DNA from: Ulota crispa
Lineage: Eukaryota > Streptophyta > Bryopsida > Orthotrichales > Orthotrichaceae
Reading direction: 5' to 3'
NCBI GenBank assembly: GCA_963920765.1
Contig: OY987243.1
Location: 36,517,060 to 36,581,059 of the forward strand
Length of the DNA: 64,000 nucleotides
The translations under genes and the position numbers were made by a program. This document shows, one piece after another, positions 10,525-21,131 of the stretch. Position 1 is the first letter of the stretch. Every line of letters begins with the position of its first letter. The notes under the pieces are model-generated. The model was not told where the DNA came from, did not search any database, and saw nothing but the letters and a program-made list of their open reading frames with translations.

Positions 10525-11019
10525 AGATAAGCTATTAAAGCACCTAAACTAGCTTTTATTGAATACTTGTGGAACCTAAACCAATTCTAAAAATTTCAAT
10601 TTTACATCCTACCAAGAACTTTTGGTGTTTGAGTTTAACAACCATAAACCCAAAATGCAATTACTTCTTTCCAAGTGCACTTTTACAACATACACCGTAA
10701 CAAGCTTGCCTTAAATTTGTAGTGCATTTTGTCTTGCGTTTTGCCCAAAACAAATCATTTTACATTTTGCGCAATACATTGAGCCCGTTTGCTTTGCGTT
10801 GAACTTGTCATCGACAGCTAGTCATCCACTTTAATCTCCGTCGCAGCGCAAGTCCGTCGAGGGTCGACTTTGTCGGGCACGCGAAACTGCGTTCGTCAAG
10901 CCAGGGAAAAAGACAAGTCGGGCTCCATCCAGAGTAGATGGGCTAGGGATTGGAGATCGTGGCCGGACCCATGCCTTATTCTGTGAGCCACGTAGGTTTG
11001 GCCCACTTTGAATGGCACA
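10525..11019. other. Gene-free gap
   Basis: AT-rich except for a GC-richer patch around 10800-10960. I see no gene or repeat ends. Confidence 0.4.
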
Positions 11020-11308
11020 ATTTAACATCCTGCCTACTTCTGCCTTCTACAAGCTGGCCCTCTTTTTTGTCAACTATTATATATAAAAGAGAGAAGTTGC
11101 CTAATATGTCCTTCTTTCCCCACTTTCCAAAAAAATATGCATAACTCCTTTGTTGAATGTTGAAATGAAGAAAAAATTAGAAATCCTAGTATGTCTTTGA
11201 ATTTCCTGCTTTCAATAAAAACTTCAAAAGATTACAAAAACTAGTTTACTTGTCGGTACATGCCCAAAATCCACTTGCCCCCTACAAGGACAATTGGTCC
11301 TTTAGGGA
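11020..11308 (+). repeat. Partial copy of the TTAA-bounded repeat family (right end)
   Basis: Resembles the right end of the elements ending at 27682 and 32402, including ACAATTGGTCCTTTAGGG followed by TTAA (11309-11312). The left end is not recognisable, so only part of a copy is present and the left limit is approximate. Confidence 0.5.
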
Positions 11309-11360
11309 TTAACCTTTTAAGGTCTAGTCAACTATTTCACGGTTGATTTAGACACATTAT

Positions 11361-11469
11361 CACTACAAAGAAACCATGGTTGAATTAACAAAAATGTGTG
11401 ACCTAATGTATAATAACTATAGATTAGGTCACATTTTTTTGTCAATTTGACCATGGTTTCTCCATAGTG
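11361..11469. mobile_element. CACTA-like MITE, 109 bp
   Basis: Starts CACTACAAAGAAACC and ends with an inverted copy, CCATAGTG. The arms are complementary over nearly the whole length, meeting around GTGACCTAAT/ATTAGGTCAC. It is flanked by a 3-bp TAT duplication (11358-11360 and 11470-11472). The CACTA terminus and 3-bp duplication fit a non-autonomous CACTA element. A relative lies at 33467. Confidence 0.75.
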
Positions 11470-11803
11470 TATCATTGGTAGCCAAAGTTTGGCAATGAAT
11501 TTGGTTACGGATGAAAAAAGACGAGTGTGCAAAATTTGGAAATAAATGTAATGGGAAAAATTCAATGAAGATCCGTGTTGGCATGTGGTGTAGGGATTGA
11601 AAAAATTGCTTACGTGCAAGCTAAAAAAATACAAATCAATGGAAAAAGATAGCCCTAAATGCAAAAGAAAATGGCTGTTATACTAATAAACACAATTTTG
11701 GGGAATGCCAGGTTAGAGTTCCATATGGTTCTTGATGGTAAAAAATAAGAAATGTGGCCCTATAAGAACAAAAAGAATTCCTCAACAAAAAATATGGTGA
11801 CAA
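11470..11803. other. Gene-free gap
   Basis: AT-rich DNA between the MITE and the LTR. A 110-codon antisense frame (11664-11332) overlaps the MITE and has no recognisable content. Confidence 0.4.
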
Positions 11804-12086
11804 TATTGAAAACATAGGGAAGATAAAAGAGCAAAGGCACACATGGTATATTCAAATGCATAAGATACAAATGGAAGAGATGAGAGGTTCACCCAACCCT
11901 CTCATCTATGTACTCTCCCAATCACTCTCCCTTCACCTAACCATATGGGATAACCACACTCATGGGCTGATCCTCTCTATGAAGTGCCTCCTACCACATG
12001 CTCTGTCTCCAATGCTAAGTACCCCACCTAGCATATCTCCTTTGGCCTAGAGCAAACTCCTAATGCTCTATTCCAACCTTTCAACA
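11804..12086 (-). repeat. 3' LTR of the complete element
   Basis: A 283-bp reversed LTR (TATTGAAAAC to TTTCAACA on the + strand). The pol stop codon lies inside it: the last 19 bases of the coding frame (12068-12086) are also the first bases of U3. Confidence 0.95.
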
Positions 12087-15000
12087 CTCCCACTTTGCGA
12101 ATGGCCAAAGTCCCCAATGCCCATGGCTCTTGTCAAACGCTCATGTCTATCCCGCGTCAACGCCTTTGTCATCACATCTGCCAACATGTCCTCAGTTGGG
12201 CAATACTCCAATGTGATGCTTCCCTTCTCCACCTTCTCCCTCACAAAGTGGTGTTGCACCTCGATGTGCTTTGTCCTCGCATGGTGCACCGAGTTCTTCG
12301 CAAGAGCTATGGCACCTTGGTTGTCACACAAGATCAACGTGCCCTCCACGTCCTCACACCCCACATCCTCCAAGAGCCGCCTCAACCATATGGCCTCTCT
12401 CGTGCAATGGCTCGCCGCCATGTACTCTACCTCCGTTGTGGATAAAGCCACCGTGGGTTGCTTCTTGCTACTCCATGATACCATGCCCTCTCCAAGGCTA
12501 AATGCATACCCCGTGGTGGACTTTCTGTCGTTGGCATCGCCAGCCCAATCTGCATCGCAATACCCCATCAAGCGTATGTGCCTCCCTCCCAATTGCAACT
12601 TCACATGAGAAGTGCCCTTGAGGTATCTCATAATCCTCTTCACCGCCATCCAATGACTCCATCCCGGCCTCGCCATATGTTGGCTCACCGTGCTAATGGC
12701 AAAGGCCAAATCAGCCCTTGTGGCCACCATGGCATACATCAATGATCCAACCGCTGATTTGTAAGGCACACTCACCATCCTTGAAGCATCCGCATCATAC
12801 TCCTCGTTGCTAAGCTTCACCAACTTCACCTTGGTGTCCAATGGAGTGCCAATGGGTTTGCAATCCTCCATGCCAAACCGCTTCAGCATCTCCTCCACAT
12901 ACTTGGTTTGGCTCATGGTGATGGTCCTCGCACCTCGATCTCGGGCAAACTCCACTCCAAGGCAATAGTGCAATTCCCCCAAGTCCGTCATCTCGTACTC
13001 CGCTTCCAACTTGGCCTTCAATGCACCCATGGTCTCCACGTTGCTAGAAAGAATGATCAAGTCATCAACATACACAAGCACAAGCATCACATCGGCTCCC
13101 ACTTGTGTGAAATATAAGCTATGGTCAGCCACACTCCTCTCAAAGCCAAAATCCAAAAGACTTGCATCAATCTTTTGGTACCATGCTCTCGATGCTTGCT
13201 TCAGCCCGTACAAGGACTTGGCAAGTTTGCAAACTAAGTGCTCATGACCACGTTGCACAAACCCCTTGGGTTGCTCCATGTAGATGTCCTCCTCCAAGTC
13301 GCCGTTGAGGAAGGCCGTCTTCACATCCATTTGGTGCATTTCCAAGTCCAATGAAGCTCCAAGGGCCACAACGCACCGTATGGTGGTAAACTTGGCCACG
13401 GGAGCAAAGGTCTCGTTGAAGTCCACTCCTTGGACTTGAGAGAACCCCCTTGCCACCAACCTTGCTTTGTGGCGCACAATCTCCCCCGTGGCATCCCTCT
13501 TGGTCTTGAACACCCACTTGCATCCCACGGCCTTGCGAGATGGAGGAAGGGTGGTCAACTCCCACCTGCCGTTGGCATAGAGGGAGTGGTACTCCTCCTC
13601 CATGGCTGCCTCCCACTTGCTTGCATCCCGAGACTCCAAGGCCTCTCCAAGTGTGGTGGGGTCATGAACAACAGCCACATTAGCATGATCCGAGTTCAAA
13701 GATGGTTGAGGGAAGATGTGGTTCTTCCACCACTCCCCCAACGGCTTGCTTACCCTTGTGGACCGCCGCACACCTCCCACGTGTTGGCTTCCTCCCACTT
13801 CAGCTCTTGGAGCAATGTTGTGTGCCTTCTTTTTCTTTGGGTTCTTCTTGGGCTTGGAGCCGTCATCACCTTGGCTTGCACTTGCATCCTCCACAAGGTC
13901 ACCATCTCCATCTACAAGGTCACCATCTCCATCTTCAAGGGGCTGGTCCTGATCGTTTTCGTCATCATCATGGCCACCATGCAAAGGCGTTGGAGGTGAG
14001 TCCACAACAAGGTCACCACTACTCCCACTTGGATCCAACTCCAAGTCTCCCTGCAACTCTCCTTGCTCACAGAAAGTCACATCACAACATCGAATGATCT
14101 TCTTGGACTCCAAACAAATGAGCATATATGCCTTGGAGCCCTCACAATATCCCAAAAACAAACACCTCACCGCCTTTGCATCAAGTTTGGTCCTTGATGC
14201 ATCCGGAATCTTGGCATATGCAACACACCCAAACACCCTTATGTGAGCCACGGAAGGCCTCCTCCCACTCCACGCCTCTTGTGGAGTTTTGCCATCCACC
14301 GCACTAGTGGGGCATCGATTGCGAATGTACATCGCGTTGCTCACCGCCTCGGCCCAATACTCCAACCCAAGCTTTTGGCCATAGAGCATGCTTCTAGCCA
14401 TCTCCACAATGGTACGATTGGCCCTTTCAGCCACTCCATTTTGCTGCGGCATATGTGGAGTTGAGGTTTGGTGCACAATACCTTGGGTCTTCAAATAGGC
14501 CTCGAATTGGTTGGAAGTGTACTCCCCGCCGTTGTCGGACCGCAACACCTTCATGGAGCGCTCCGCCTCCTCCACCAAGGCCTTGAACTCCTTGAAGCGA
14601 TCAAAACACTCGCTCTTGGCCTTGAGAAGGTACACCCACACCTTTCTTGAAAGGTCGTCAATGAAGGTCAAGAAATACCTTGCCCCACCCAATGACGTGG
14701 TCTTCATGGGGCCACACACATCTGAATGCACAATGCCCAACACCTTGGTGGCACGTGTGGCACCATCCTTTGGAAAGGAGTGCCGTTGTTGCTTGCCCTC
14801 AATGCAACCCTCACAAGCATTGGGCAAGCCATCACCATGAGATTTGAGAAGGTCAAGGCCACTCACCAAGCTTGGAAGAGCCCTCAAACTTTGTACATTT
14901 AGGTGCCCCATGCGTCGATGCCACAAAATCAGCCCATCCTTGGTAGAAGTGGCAACTTGGGCACTCTCTCCTCCAAGCACAACCTTGCACCGCAAAAGAT

Positions 15001-16171
15001 ATAAGTTGCCCTCTCGTGTTGCCATGGCTTGGGTGTCTCCATTGGGAGACCTCACAATGCACCCAAAACCTCCAAATTGAACATTCAACCCTCCCTCCAC
15101 TATCTTGCTCACCGAAAGGAGGTTGCTTTGCAACTTGGGCACATACAACACATTTTTGAACCGAATGCGCTTGGTGCATCCTTCAACAAGGGTGTCCACC
15201 AAAATGGACCCCCTTCCAAGGGCTTGGAGCATCGATTCGTCACCCATGAACACCTTCCTTTCCGCAATGGGCTCAAAGGTGTCAAAATGAGCTCTATGGG
15301 GTGACATGTGGGTGGTAGCCCCAGAATCCATGATCCAATCACCCCCGAAGTGCAATGGACCATCATGAGAGGCCATGAACGCATAGTCCTCACCACTCTC
15401 TTCTACCTTGGCTTTATTGGCCTTCTCACCCTTGCCACTTTTGCGTTTATAGCAATTACGAGCAAAGTGGCCCGGTTTGCCACAATGGAAACATAGAAGC
15501 GGCTCACCTTGAACCTTGGTTGAATCTCCACCACTCTTGTGGCGAGCAACCAATGCCGCACTCTCCGTGGCCACCATCTGATGCTCCTTCTTCCTTGTCA
15601 CTTCATGCATCAACCGCGACGTCACGTAGGTGAGGGTGAGCTCCTTGATGTCCTTGGTCTCCATGGCCACAATCAAGTTCTCATAAGAAGGTGGCAAGCT
15701 CTCCAAAATGGTCATGACAATGTCCCCTTGCGTCACGGGCACATCAAGGGCCTCAAGTTGGTCCGCAAGAGTCTTCACTTTGTTGATGTGTTGCAAGAGG
15801 TCATCGGTCTCTTGCATCTTCATAGTGAAGAACTTGCGCCTCAAGAACAACACATTGGCCAAGCTCTTGGTTTTGTGGATGCTGCGTAGGGTCCTCCATG
15901 CTTCCGCAGCTCCCTTGCAAGACTTGACGTGTTGGATTTGTGCATCCACCATGTGAGTGCACAAGATGCGAAACGCCGTCTTCTCACGCTTTTTGAAGGC
16001 CGAGATGACCTTGGGGTCACTATCACTTGAAGGAGGCGTCTCAGTGCCCTCCACAATGTCCCAAAGATCCTTTTCATCAAGGATCATCTCCATTTTGAAC
16101 TTGAACAAGGAGAAATTGTCTCCATTGAACTTGTCCACAACACGGGGTGTCTCACCCTCATAGGTGGCCAT
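12068..16171 (-). CDS. Ty1/copia gag-pol polyprotein, intact, 1367 aa
   Basis: A single polyprotein that a retrotransposon cleaves into capsid, protease, integrase, reverse transcriptase and RNase H. I chose the ATG at 16171, which has a strong context (GCCATGGCC) and is shared by all copies; the open frame extends eight codons upstream without another ATG. The gag domain covers about residues 1-210. The CCHC knuckle uses C227, C230, H235 and C240. Protease has D282 in the MDSGATTH motif. The pre-integrase HRRMGH motif starts at H418. Integrase shows D484, D546 and E582, with the expected 35-residue gap between the last two. An acidic spacer precedes RT (about 880-1120, YVDD with D1036 and D1037). 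RNase H includes D1206 in YCDADWAG. All catalytic residues are present with no frameshift, so the copy may be competent. Confidence 0.95.
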   Translation of the reverse strand: MATYEGETPRVVDKFNGDNFSLFKFKMEMILDEKDLWDIVEGTETPPSSDSDPKVISAFKKREKTAFRILCTHMVDAQIQHVKSCKGAAEAWRTLRSIHKTKSLANVLFLRRKFFTMKMQETDDLLQHINKVKTLADQLEALDVPVTQGDIVMTILESLPPSYENLIVAMETKDIKELTLTYVTSRLMHEVTRKKEHQMVATESAALVARHKSGGDSTKVQGEPLLCFHCGKPGHFARNCYKRKSGKGEKANKAKVEESGEDYAFMASHDGPLHFGGDWIMDSGATTHMSPHRAHFDTFEPIAERKVFMGDESMLQALGRGSILVDTLVEGCTKRIRFKNVLYVPKLQSNLLSVSKIVEGGLNVQFGGFGCIVRSPNGDTQAMATREGNLYLLRCKVVLGGESAQVATSTKDGLILWHRRMGHLNVQSLRALPSLVSGLDLLKSHGDGLPNACEGCIEGKQQRHSFPKDGATRATKVLGIVHSDVCGPMKTTSLGGARYFLTFIDDLSRKVWVYLLKAKSECFDRFKEFKALVEEAERSMKVLRSDNGGEYTSNQFEAYLKTQGIVHQTSTPHMPQQNGVAERANRTIVEMARSMLYGQKLGLEYWAEAVSNAMYIRNRCPTSAVDGKTPQEAWSGRRPSVAHIRVFGCVAYAKIPDASRTKLDAKAVRCLFLGYCEGSKAYMLICLESKKIIRCCDVTFCEQGELQGDLELDPSGSSGDLVVDSPPTPLHGGHDDDENDQDQPLEDGDGDLVDGDGDLVEDASASQGDDGSKPKKNPKKKKAHNIAPRAEVGGSQHVGGVRRSTRVSKPLGEWWKNHIFPQPSLNSDHANVAVVHDPTTLGEALESRDASKWEAAMEEEYHSLYANGRWELTTLPPSRKAVGCKWVFKTKRDATGEIVRHKARLVARGFSQVQGVDFNETFAPVAKFTTIRCVVALGASLDLEMHQMDVKTAFLNGDLEEDIYMEQPKGFVQRGHEHLVCKLAKSLYGLKQASRAWYQKIDASLLDFGFERSVADHSLYFTQVGADVMLVLVYVDDLIILSSNVETMGALKAKLEAEYEMTDLGELHYCLGVEFARDRGARTITMSQTKYVEEMLKRFGMEDCKPIGTPLDTKVKLVKLSNEEYDADASRMVSVPYKSAVGSLMYAMVATRADLAFAISTVSQHMARPGWSHWMAVKRIMRYLKGTSHVKLQLGGRHIRLMGYCDADWAGDANDRKSTTGYAFSLGEGMVSWSSKKQPTVALSTTEVEYMAASHCTREAIWLRRLLEDVGCEDVEGTLILCDNQGAIALAKNSVHHARTKHIEVQHHFVREKVEKGSITLEYCPTEDMLADVMTKALTRDRHERLTRAMGIGDFGHSQSGSVERLE
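12087..12096 (-). promoter_or_regulatory. Polypurine tract of the complete element
   Basis: AAAGTGGGAG on the - strand, directly before the 3' LTR and still inside the pol coding frame. It is the likely plus-strand primer, and the same tract precedes the 3' LTRs at 320 and (one base changed) 47383. Confidence 0.65.
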
Positions 16172-17032
16172 GGCTAAAGTATGCAACTCAACCACCTCTC
16201 AAACAAATCTCTAGCTTTCTATGCACACAAAGGGGCTGAAGTATGCAACTCAACCACCTCCCAAGCAAACCCTAGCTCTCTTCACACACAAGGGACTGAA
16301 GTATACAACCCAACCCTCAAAGGAGCACAAGATCTCCCAAAATGTGAGGTTATCACTCAAACCTCACCCTCAAACTCACTCCTTGCAATTTCAGCCTCCT
16401 TTGAGCAAATACTATGCATCCACTTGAGCAAACAACCTCAAGCAAGGGTAGAAACCAACTAAAGCAAGTACAAACTCACAAATCACCTCTTTGTGCTTCA
16501 AACAAGCACTTTGGTGGTGCAACTCCACCCTTAGCAACTCCACCCTTAGCAACTCCACACCTCCAAAAACTTGTGCAACACCAAATGGACCTCCAAATAA
16601 GCTTCAAAGTGGACCAATTCCTCCAATATGATAGATCATATCCTCCAACAAGCTCCAAAAAGGTCCACACTTTCACAAACTCGAATTTGGTGCTCCACCA
16701 AGCTAAATGAGGATCAGCCACTCTCCAAGAGGCAAAACAAGATCTCCAAAGACTCCAAAAAGCATGCAAAGAGAGATGAAGCTCTTCAAAGGTCCTCTCC
16801 CACCACAAATGCACCCCAAACCATGAAACAAGCACAAGTAGTCCTCCAAATGCTCCACAAGATAGGACAAGTGCTGAAGTAGCTCAAATGACAAGCAATC
16901 TCACTACAAAAACACCCCTAACACTAAAGGGAAGCTAAAGAAGTCCTCCAAGTGCACAAGGTCAAAATCTAAGGGCTGATGTACCTCAAATGTGATCTCC
17001 ACTCACCATAATGCACCTCCACACTCTAAGTC
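16172..17032 (-). other. 5' leader of the complete element
   Basis: About 0.86 kb of untranslated RNA leader. Near the gag start it holds two to three units of the family minisatellite (about 16190-16315, core GGGGCTGAAGTATGCAACTC on the + strand), fewer than in the + strand copies at 42960 and 58260. No upstream coding frame is conserved with other copies. Confidence 0.8.
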
Positions 17033-17046
17033 GTGGGCCCATAACC
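17033..17046 (-). promoter_or_regulatory. Primer-binding site for half tRNA-iMet
   Basis: The + strand bases GTGGGCCCATAACC equal the anticodon stem-loop region of plant initiator tRNA-Met, immediately next to the 5' LTR. A tRNA cut just 3' of its anticodon would present the needed 3' end. Confidence 0.8.
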
Positions 17047-17329
17047 TATTGAAAATATAGGGAAGATAGAAGAGCAAAGGCACACATGGTATACTCAAAT
17101 GCATAAGATACAAATGGAAGAGATGAGAGGGTCACCCAACCCTCTCATCTATGTACTCTCCCAATCACTCTCCTTTCACCTAACCATGTGGGATAACCAC
17201 ACTCATGGGCTGATCCTCTGTATGAGGTGCCTCCTACCACATGCTCTGTCTCCAATGCTAAGTACCCCACCTAGCATATCTCCTTTGGCCTAGAGCAAAC
17301 TCTTAATGCTCTATTCCAACCTTTCAACA
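17047..17329 (-). repeat. 5' LTR of the complete element
   Basis: A 283-bp reversed LTR. In this subfamily the TATATA box of other copies reads TACATA. The stem GATGAGAGGGT/ACCCTCTCATC beside it is kept. Confidence 0.95.
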
Positions 17330-18816
17330 AGCAAAAGTAGTTTGTTGTATGCATGTTCACTTCACCATATACGGACTATGAGATCTATTATAATTTGCAA
17401 TAGAAACCCTCATTTGCCACCAAATATATTGTGAAGATCCAAGCATCAAATCTCATTCCAATGATACTGTCAAATTCTCATCAGGAATTACAGTTAGGTA
17501 TTTCTCATTTGAATTAAGTTTAGAATAGGAAAACCTCTTGCTCGCCTCCCAAATCAACCATCGACCTTAAATGATTAAGAATAAGAAAATCTAACAACCA
17601 TAGAAATGACATTTCAAAAAGTGATTACCCAGCTGTTGTACCTCAGTGGTGATGTTTATCATTACACCCCCACAAAATTTCACTTATTTTTTTTACTAAT
17701 AAAATCGCTGTTTAGCAAGTCTTGGGTCATAAATCCAAATGCGTGAAAAGGCATTAAACCCAAGATCCTCCAAGGCTGATGTTGCAGATGCTTGACGGAG
17801 TCCTGACGAGCGTCTACTAAGAAGGGCTGTCTTTTGGTCGGTGCAAGTGCAAGTTCAGTGGAGAGCGTCGTCACTTCCTTGGAGGAACAACACTAAGAAC
17901 CAGTTTCCACTAGAGGGATGGAGGAGTCTAAACTTGGACCTCTAGCCCCACAATGAAAATCGGCTTTAAGATTACTTTACCATGTGCAAGGATTAGAGGG
18001 TATCATGGACCCTCTAGCCCTTGCCATCTTAGCTGAAGGTCCAGGATCTCTTCTGATTGGAGTCCAGCCTTTGGTCCCACATCTTGGGTTTTGTGGATCT
18101 AGAGGGCCTAGACTCCTATCTTGGATGGGGCCCTATCTCCATGTGACAGAAATAATTTATTAAAAAAAATTTAAAAAATATATTTTATTATAGCATGTAA
18201 TACTAAATATTTATAACAATTTCAATGTTTATTGTTATTTCAAAAAAACATGAATTATCAACTTTTTTTATTATATATTTTAGTGACATAAACAATAGTA
18301 AAATTTACACCTTTTTTCCTATAGCATAATTTTCTCACCATAAAATGGAAAAAACAAGTTTATGGTGATTAAAATATGTAATGAAATTTTATTTAACTCT
18401 CAATTTTTTTCAATTTATACATTAAACTTGTTAGGATTTTTATTTTATTCAATTTGAATCTTAAGAAAATAAGAATTTCTACCAAAATATTAAAAACTTG
18501 ATAATTTAAATATACATAGCAAAGCATTATGGTACAAAATAAAAGTTTACTTAATATTCAATTATTTTTTTCAACAAAACAAGAAACAATCTTTTGAATA
18601 TTGAATTCCAAACTCATATGACTCGTTTATCAAAAACTTTAGGATTTTTTTAATTATAGAAAAATGATATATTCATATAACTTTGATTCAAGTGATTTTA
18701 TCTATAAGTCTTTATAAGAAGAAAAAGAAATAAAAAATAAAAAATATTTAAAGAATGATATTTTTAAAAGTGGTCCTCCTCCAGAAATTCCATGAAAAGC
18801 CCTGGATTCTAAGTTA
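17330..18816. other. Gene-free, strongly AT-rich gap
   Basis: No gene seen. A short hairpin lies at 17986-18024 and a looser inverted pair (GAGGAGTCTA near 17931, TAGACTCCTA near 18108) around it. From 18140 to 18780 the DNA is extremely AT-rich. Confidence 0.5.
17986..18024. repeat. Short hairpin
   Basis: Arms GCAAGGATTAGAGGGT and ACCCTCTAGCCCTTGC pair with two mismatches around a 7-base loop. It may be the centre of an old foldback element. Confidence 0.45.
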
Positions 18817-19158
18817 GGGCGGCTTCACACTATGGCCAAAGGTCAAGAGGTCGTCGGTTTGCACCAATCGGATTGCACGAAATCGAAAGTTTGGCCGTTC
18901 AACCCTTCACACTAGAGGTCAAACTCCAAAGGCCGTCATCCCCCATTTGCCTACATGGCAGCATTTTATCATACAAGGTTGGCAGCCTTTCAAAGGGAAA
19001 TTTGGGTTTAGCAAAAACAGAGACCCAAACTATGGGTGAGAGACCAATAGTTTCAACATTTATTGCAATCAGTTTCAACATTTAATGTCTATTTTCAACA
19101 GATTTTCTTGGCCTCTTGACAGCCTCTCTACTTGGCCGGTCATAGTGTGAAGCGGCCC
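18817..19158. mobile_element. PIF/Harbinger-like MITE, 342 bp
   Basis: Terminal inverted repeats GGGCGGCTTCACACTATGGCC (left) and, inverted, GGGCCGCTTCACACTATGACC (right) agree at 19 of 21 bases. The flanks are TTA (18814-18816) and TTA (19159-19161). The 3-bp TTA duplication and GGG-starting ends are typical of Tourist/Harbinger elements. It has no coding capacity and sits about 2 kb upstream of the MutY start codon. Confidence 0.85.
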
Positions 19159-21089
19159 TTACAGGGGTCCACAAGGGTCCGATGGCCCTCCCGCTCCTGC
19201 ACCTGCACCTCCACCTCCACAATCCCAATTCCCCGTGGAAACTTGGAAAGGCCCTTGGAGGGAGAGAGGGAGCGCTCTGCGCCTCGCCTAGCGTGCCTCA
19301 CTCACTTGCCGGCGCTGCTGTGTTGGGCTGTGCTGGGCTGTGCCGGGCTGTGCCAGGACCATGGGAGGTTCTGCCCACGCCGCCGTGCAGGCCCTCCTTG
19401 CCGCCATTGCCTCCGCGCGCTCCGGTTTGTGCTCCCACGGTCGTGCTCCGTCTTTGCTTCCGTCCTTGCTTGGTGTTCTTTCAATTTTTCCTGGTTGTGC
19501 TTTTCCACTTAGGTTGCCCTGTCATGATCACAGCCACGCTATACGTGCGCCCGCACGTTTGTGAGTGCCTGATTTGAAATCCGGGTCCATCCGTTCTCCT
19601 TCATTTTGTGACCTGATTGTGTCGTGTTTGTCCTCGTGCAATCGGCGCACCTCCATGGACTGGGCACGCAGTGACTGATGAGCAGCTCTCTATGTAAGCT
19701 GCTCCTCCCTCTTTCCCAGCTTGTCCTTAGTGCCACGGGGGTCACCGTCTTTCGCAGAGCCCCGCGTCCAATTCTCTTGTGTGCAGGTCGATCTTGATTG
19801 TGAAACCTAAACTTGGTGGCTTTCATCATGTGCTGCGAATATACGACGTTTGATTTGCTCTGGTTACCACACTGCAGGCTGAACTTCATTTTCGAGAAGA
19901 ATTTGGAGCGGGCACTACGCGTACTGGATCAAGGAGGCGTGCATCGTGTCGTCGCTCAACCCAGCGATCGTTCCGTATTCCAGGTTTGAGTTCTTGGCAT
20001 GTTTTGCCTTGCACATCCTGGCGTGAGACTCGTCGCGCGCAGCAAACCCCCAAAACGAGCATGCTGGTTGAACGGTGTTGAACATGGACATTCATGCATT
20101 GTTGCATTTGTCGTCTCCGCTGAATCTTGAAGATAGGCAATTTGCTTTGAGCAAGTCAACAGATATCTAGAAACAAGATTATCGAAAGTTTTATCTATAA
20201 TCGAACGCTGCCATTAGTATCGGGGGTATGCAGCATTGACCAGTTGGAGAAGGCGTCACTGATGTTGCTAGGTGATCGGAGAATCCAAGACCGGCCCCAA
20301 CAGCTATTTATGTTTCCCAGAGCATTTTTGTTCCTGCCAATCGTTCTTTTTTGACGTGGTTTCTAGAAGCGATCAACTGTGTGTAAGTCGCTTCTTTCCT
20401 TTGACACTGGTGCTTTCATCTGTCTGAGTGCTAGAGCATTACGAATCTCGTTTTTACGCAATCATCTACCGTTACTTTGCAAGCAATCCTAGTTACCTGG
20501 CTTCCCAAGAGTCAGTCGTGCTTAATTAGCTGTGGTGGACAGAGACATCCACTGAGCTTTCGGGGGTTTGGTGCGGGGCACAGTGCAAACATCAGTTGGC
20601 AGCCATGCTTGGTATTGCTCTTCATCAATGCCGAGATGTTATTGTTTCTGACGCCGAACTTGCACGTCTCCTTCTCCAGTGTTGACCTGCAACACACTTT
20701 CCTGGGATCAATTCTCGGGTCATCGCGTCAGTGCGCTCTAGAGCAAGAGCTTATGAGCCGCGCTGGTGGTCTCAGGGCTGCCTGGCTTTATGCAACGCAC
20801 TTTGCTTCCAGCTTATGCGATCTTCCTCCGCATCCGGTGCCAAGATAGTAGGGCTGGTGGACGGGGGAAGCATGTGCATGAGTGTTTACGCTGGTTATCT
20901 CCAGCTTTGTTGTTTCGAATGATTTCAGAAGTTACGCCGTTGGCTTTGAGTCTGCTGCTTTGCCCAGGATTGGAAGCATAAGGACCGGCAGTACCTGTTG
21001 TTAGTATTTGAATTTAGAATTTGCAGCCTTATTTGTGGTGGCTATGGGGAGTATCCAGCTAGTGGGAAGGTAGTATAGCTTGCGCGCTG
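19159..21089 (+). other. GC-richer region upstream of the MutY gene
   Basis: About 1.9 kb, clearly less AT-rich than the DNA to its left. It contains pyrimidine-rich and CpG-containing stretches from 19170 to 19500. It probably holds the promoter and 5' untranslated part of the MutY gene, perhaps with non-coding exons. The short frames here (such as 19182-19577, Pro- and Leu-rich) have no recognisable domain and I do not call them. Confidence 0.4.
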
Positions 21090-21131
21090 ATGGTTCTAAT
21101 CGGTCGTACGCTTTTTGGAATTGTGCCATCA

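Larger units (their letters stand above)
11804..17329 (-). mobile_element. Complete Ty1/copia retrotransposon with intact gag-pol
   Basis: A 5.5-kb element read on the - strand: 5' LTR (17047-17329), primer-binding site (17033-17046), 0.87-kb leader, one gag-pol frame (16171-12068), purine tract (12096-12087) and 3' LTR (11804-12086). Protease, integrase, RT and RNase H follow in copia order. By eye the two LTRs differ at about nine of 283 positions, so the insertion is not brand new even though the frame is open. The flanking bases (GACAA left, AGCAA right) match at only three of five positions, so a target duplication is not clear. Confidence 0.95.

Noticed and set aside
11799..17334. GACAA (left) and AGCAA (right) as a target duplication of the complete copia element
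   Set aside because: Only three of five bases agree, while other duplications here agree in at least four of five. It may be decayed, or the element may be a recombinant.
19132..19577. Pro/Leu-rich frames upstream of MutY as a separate gene
   Set aside because: Overlapping frames in GC-rich DNA, no recognisable domain, and one begins inside the MITE end.
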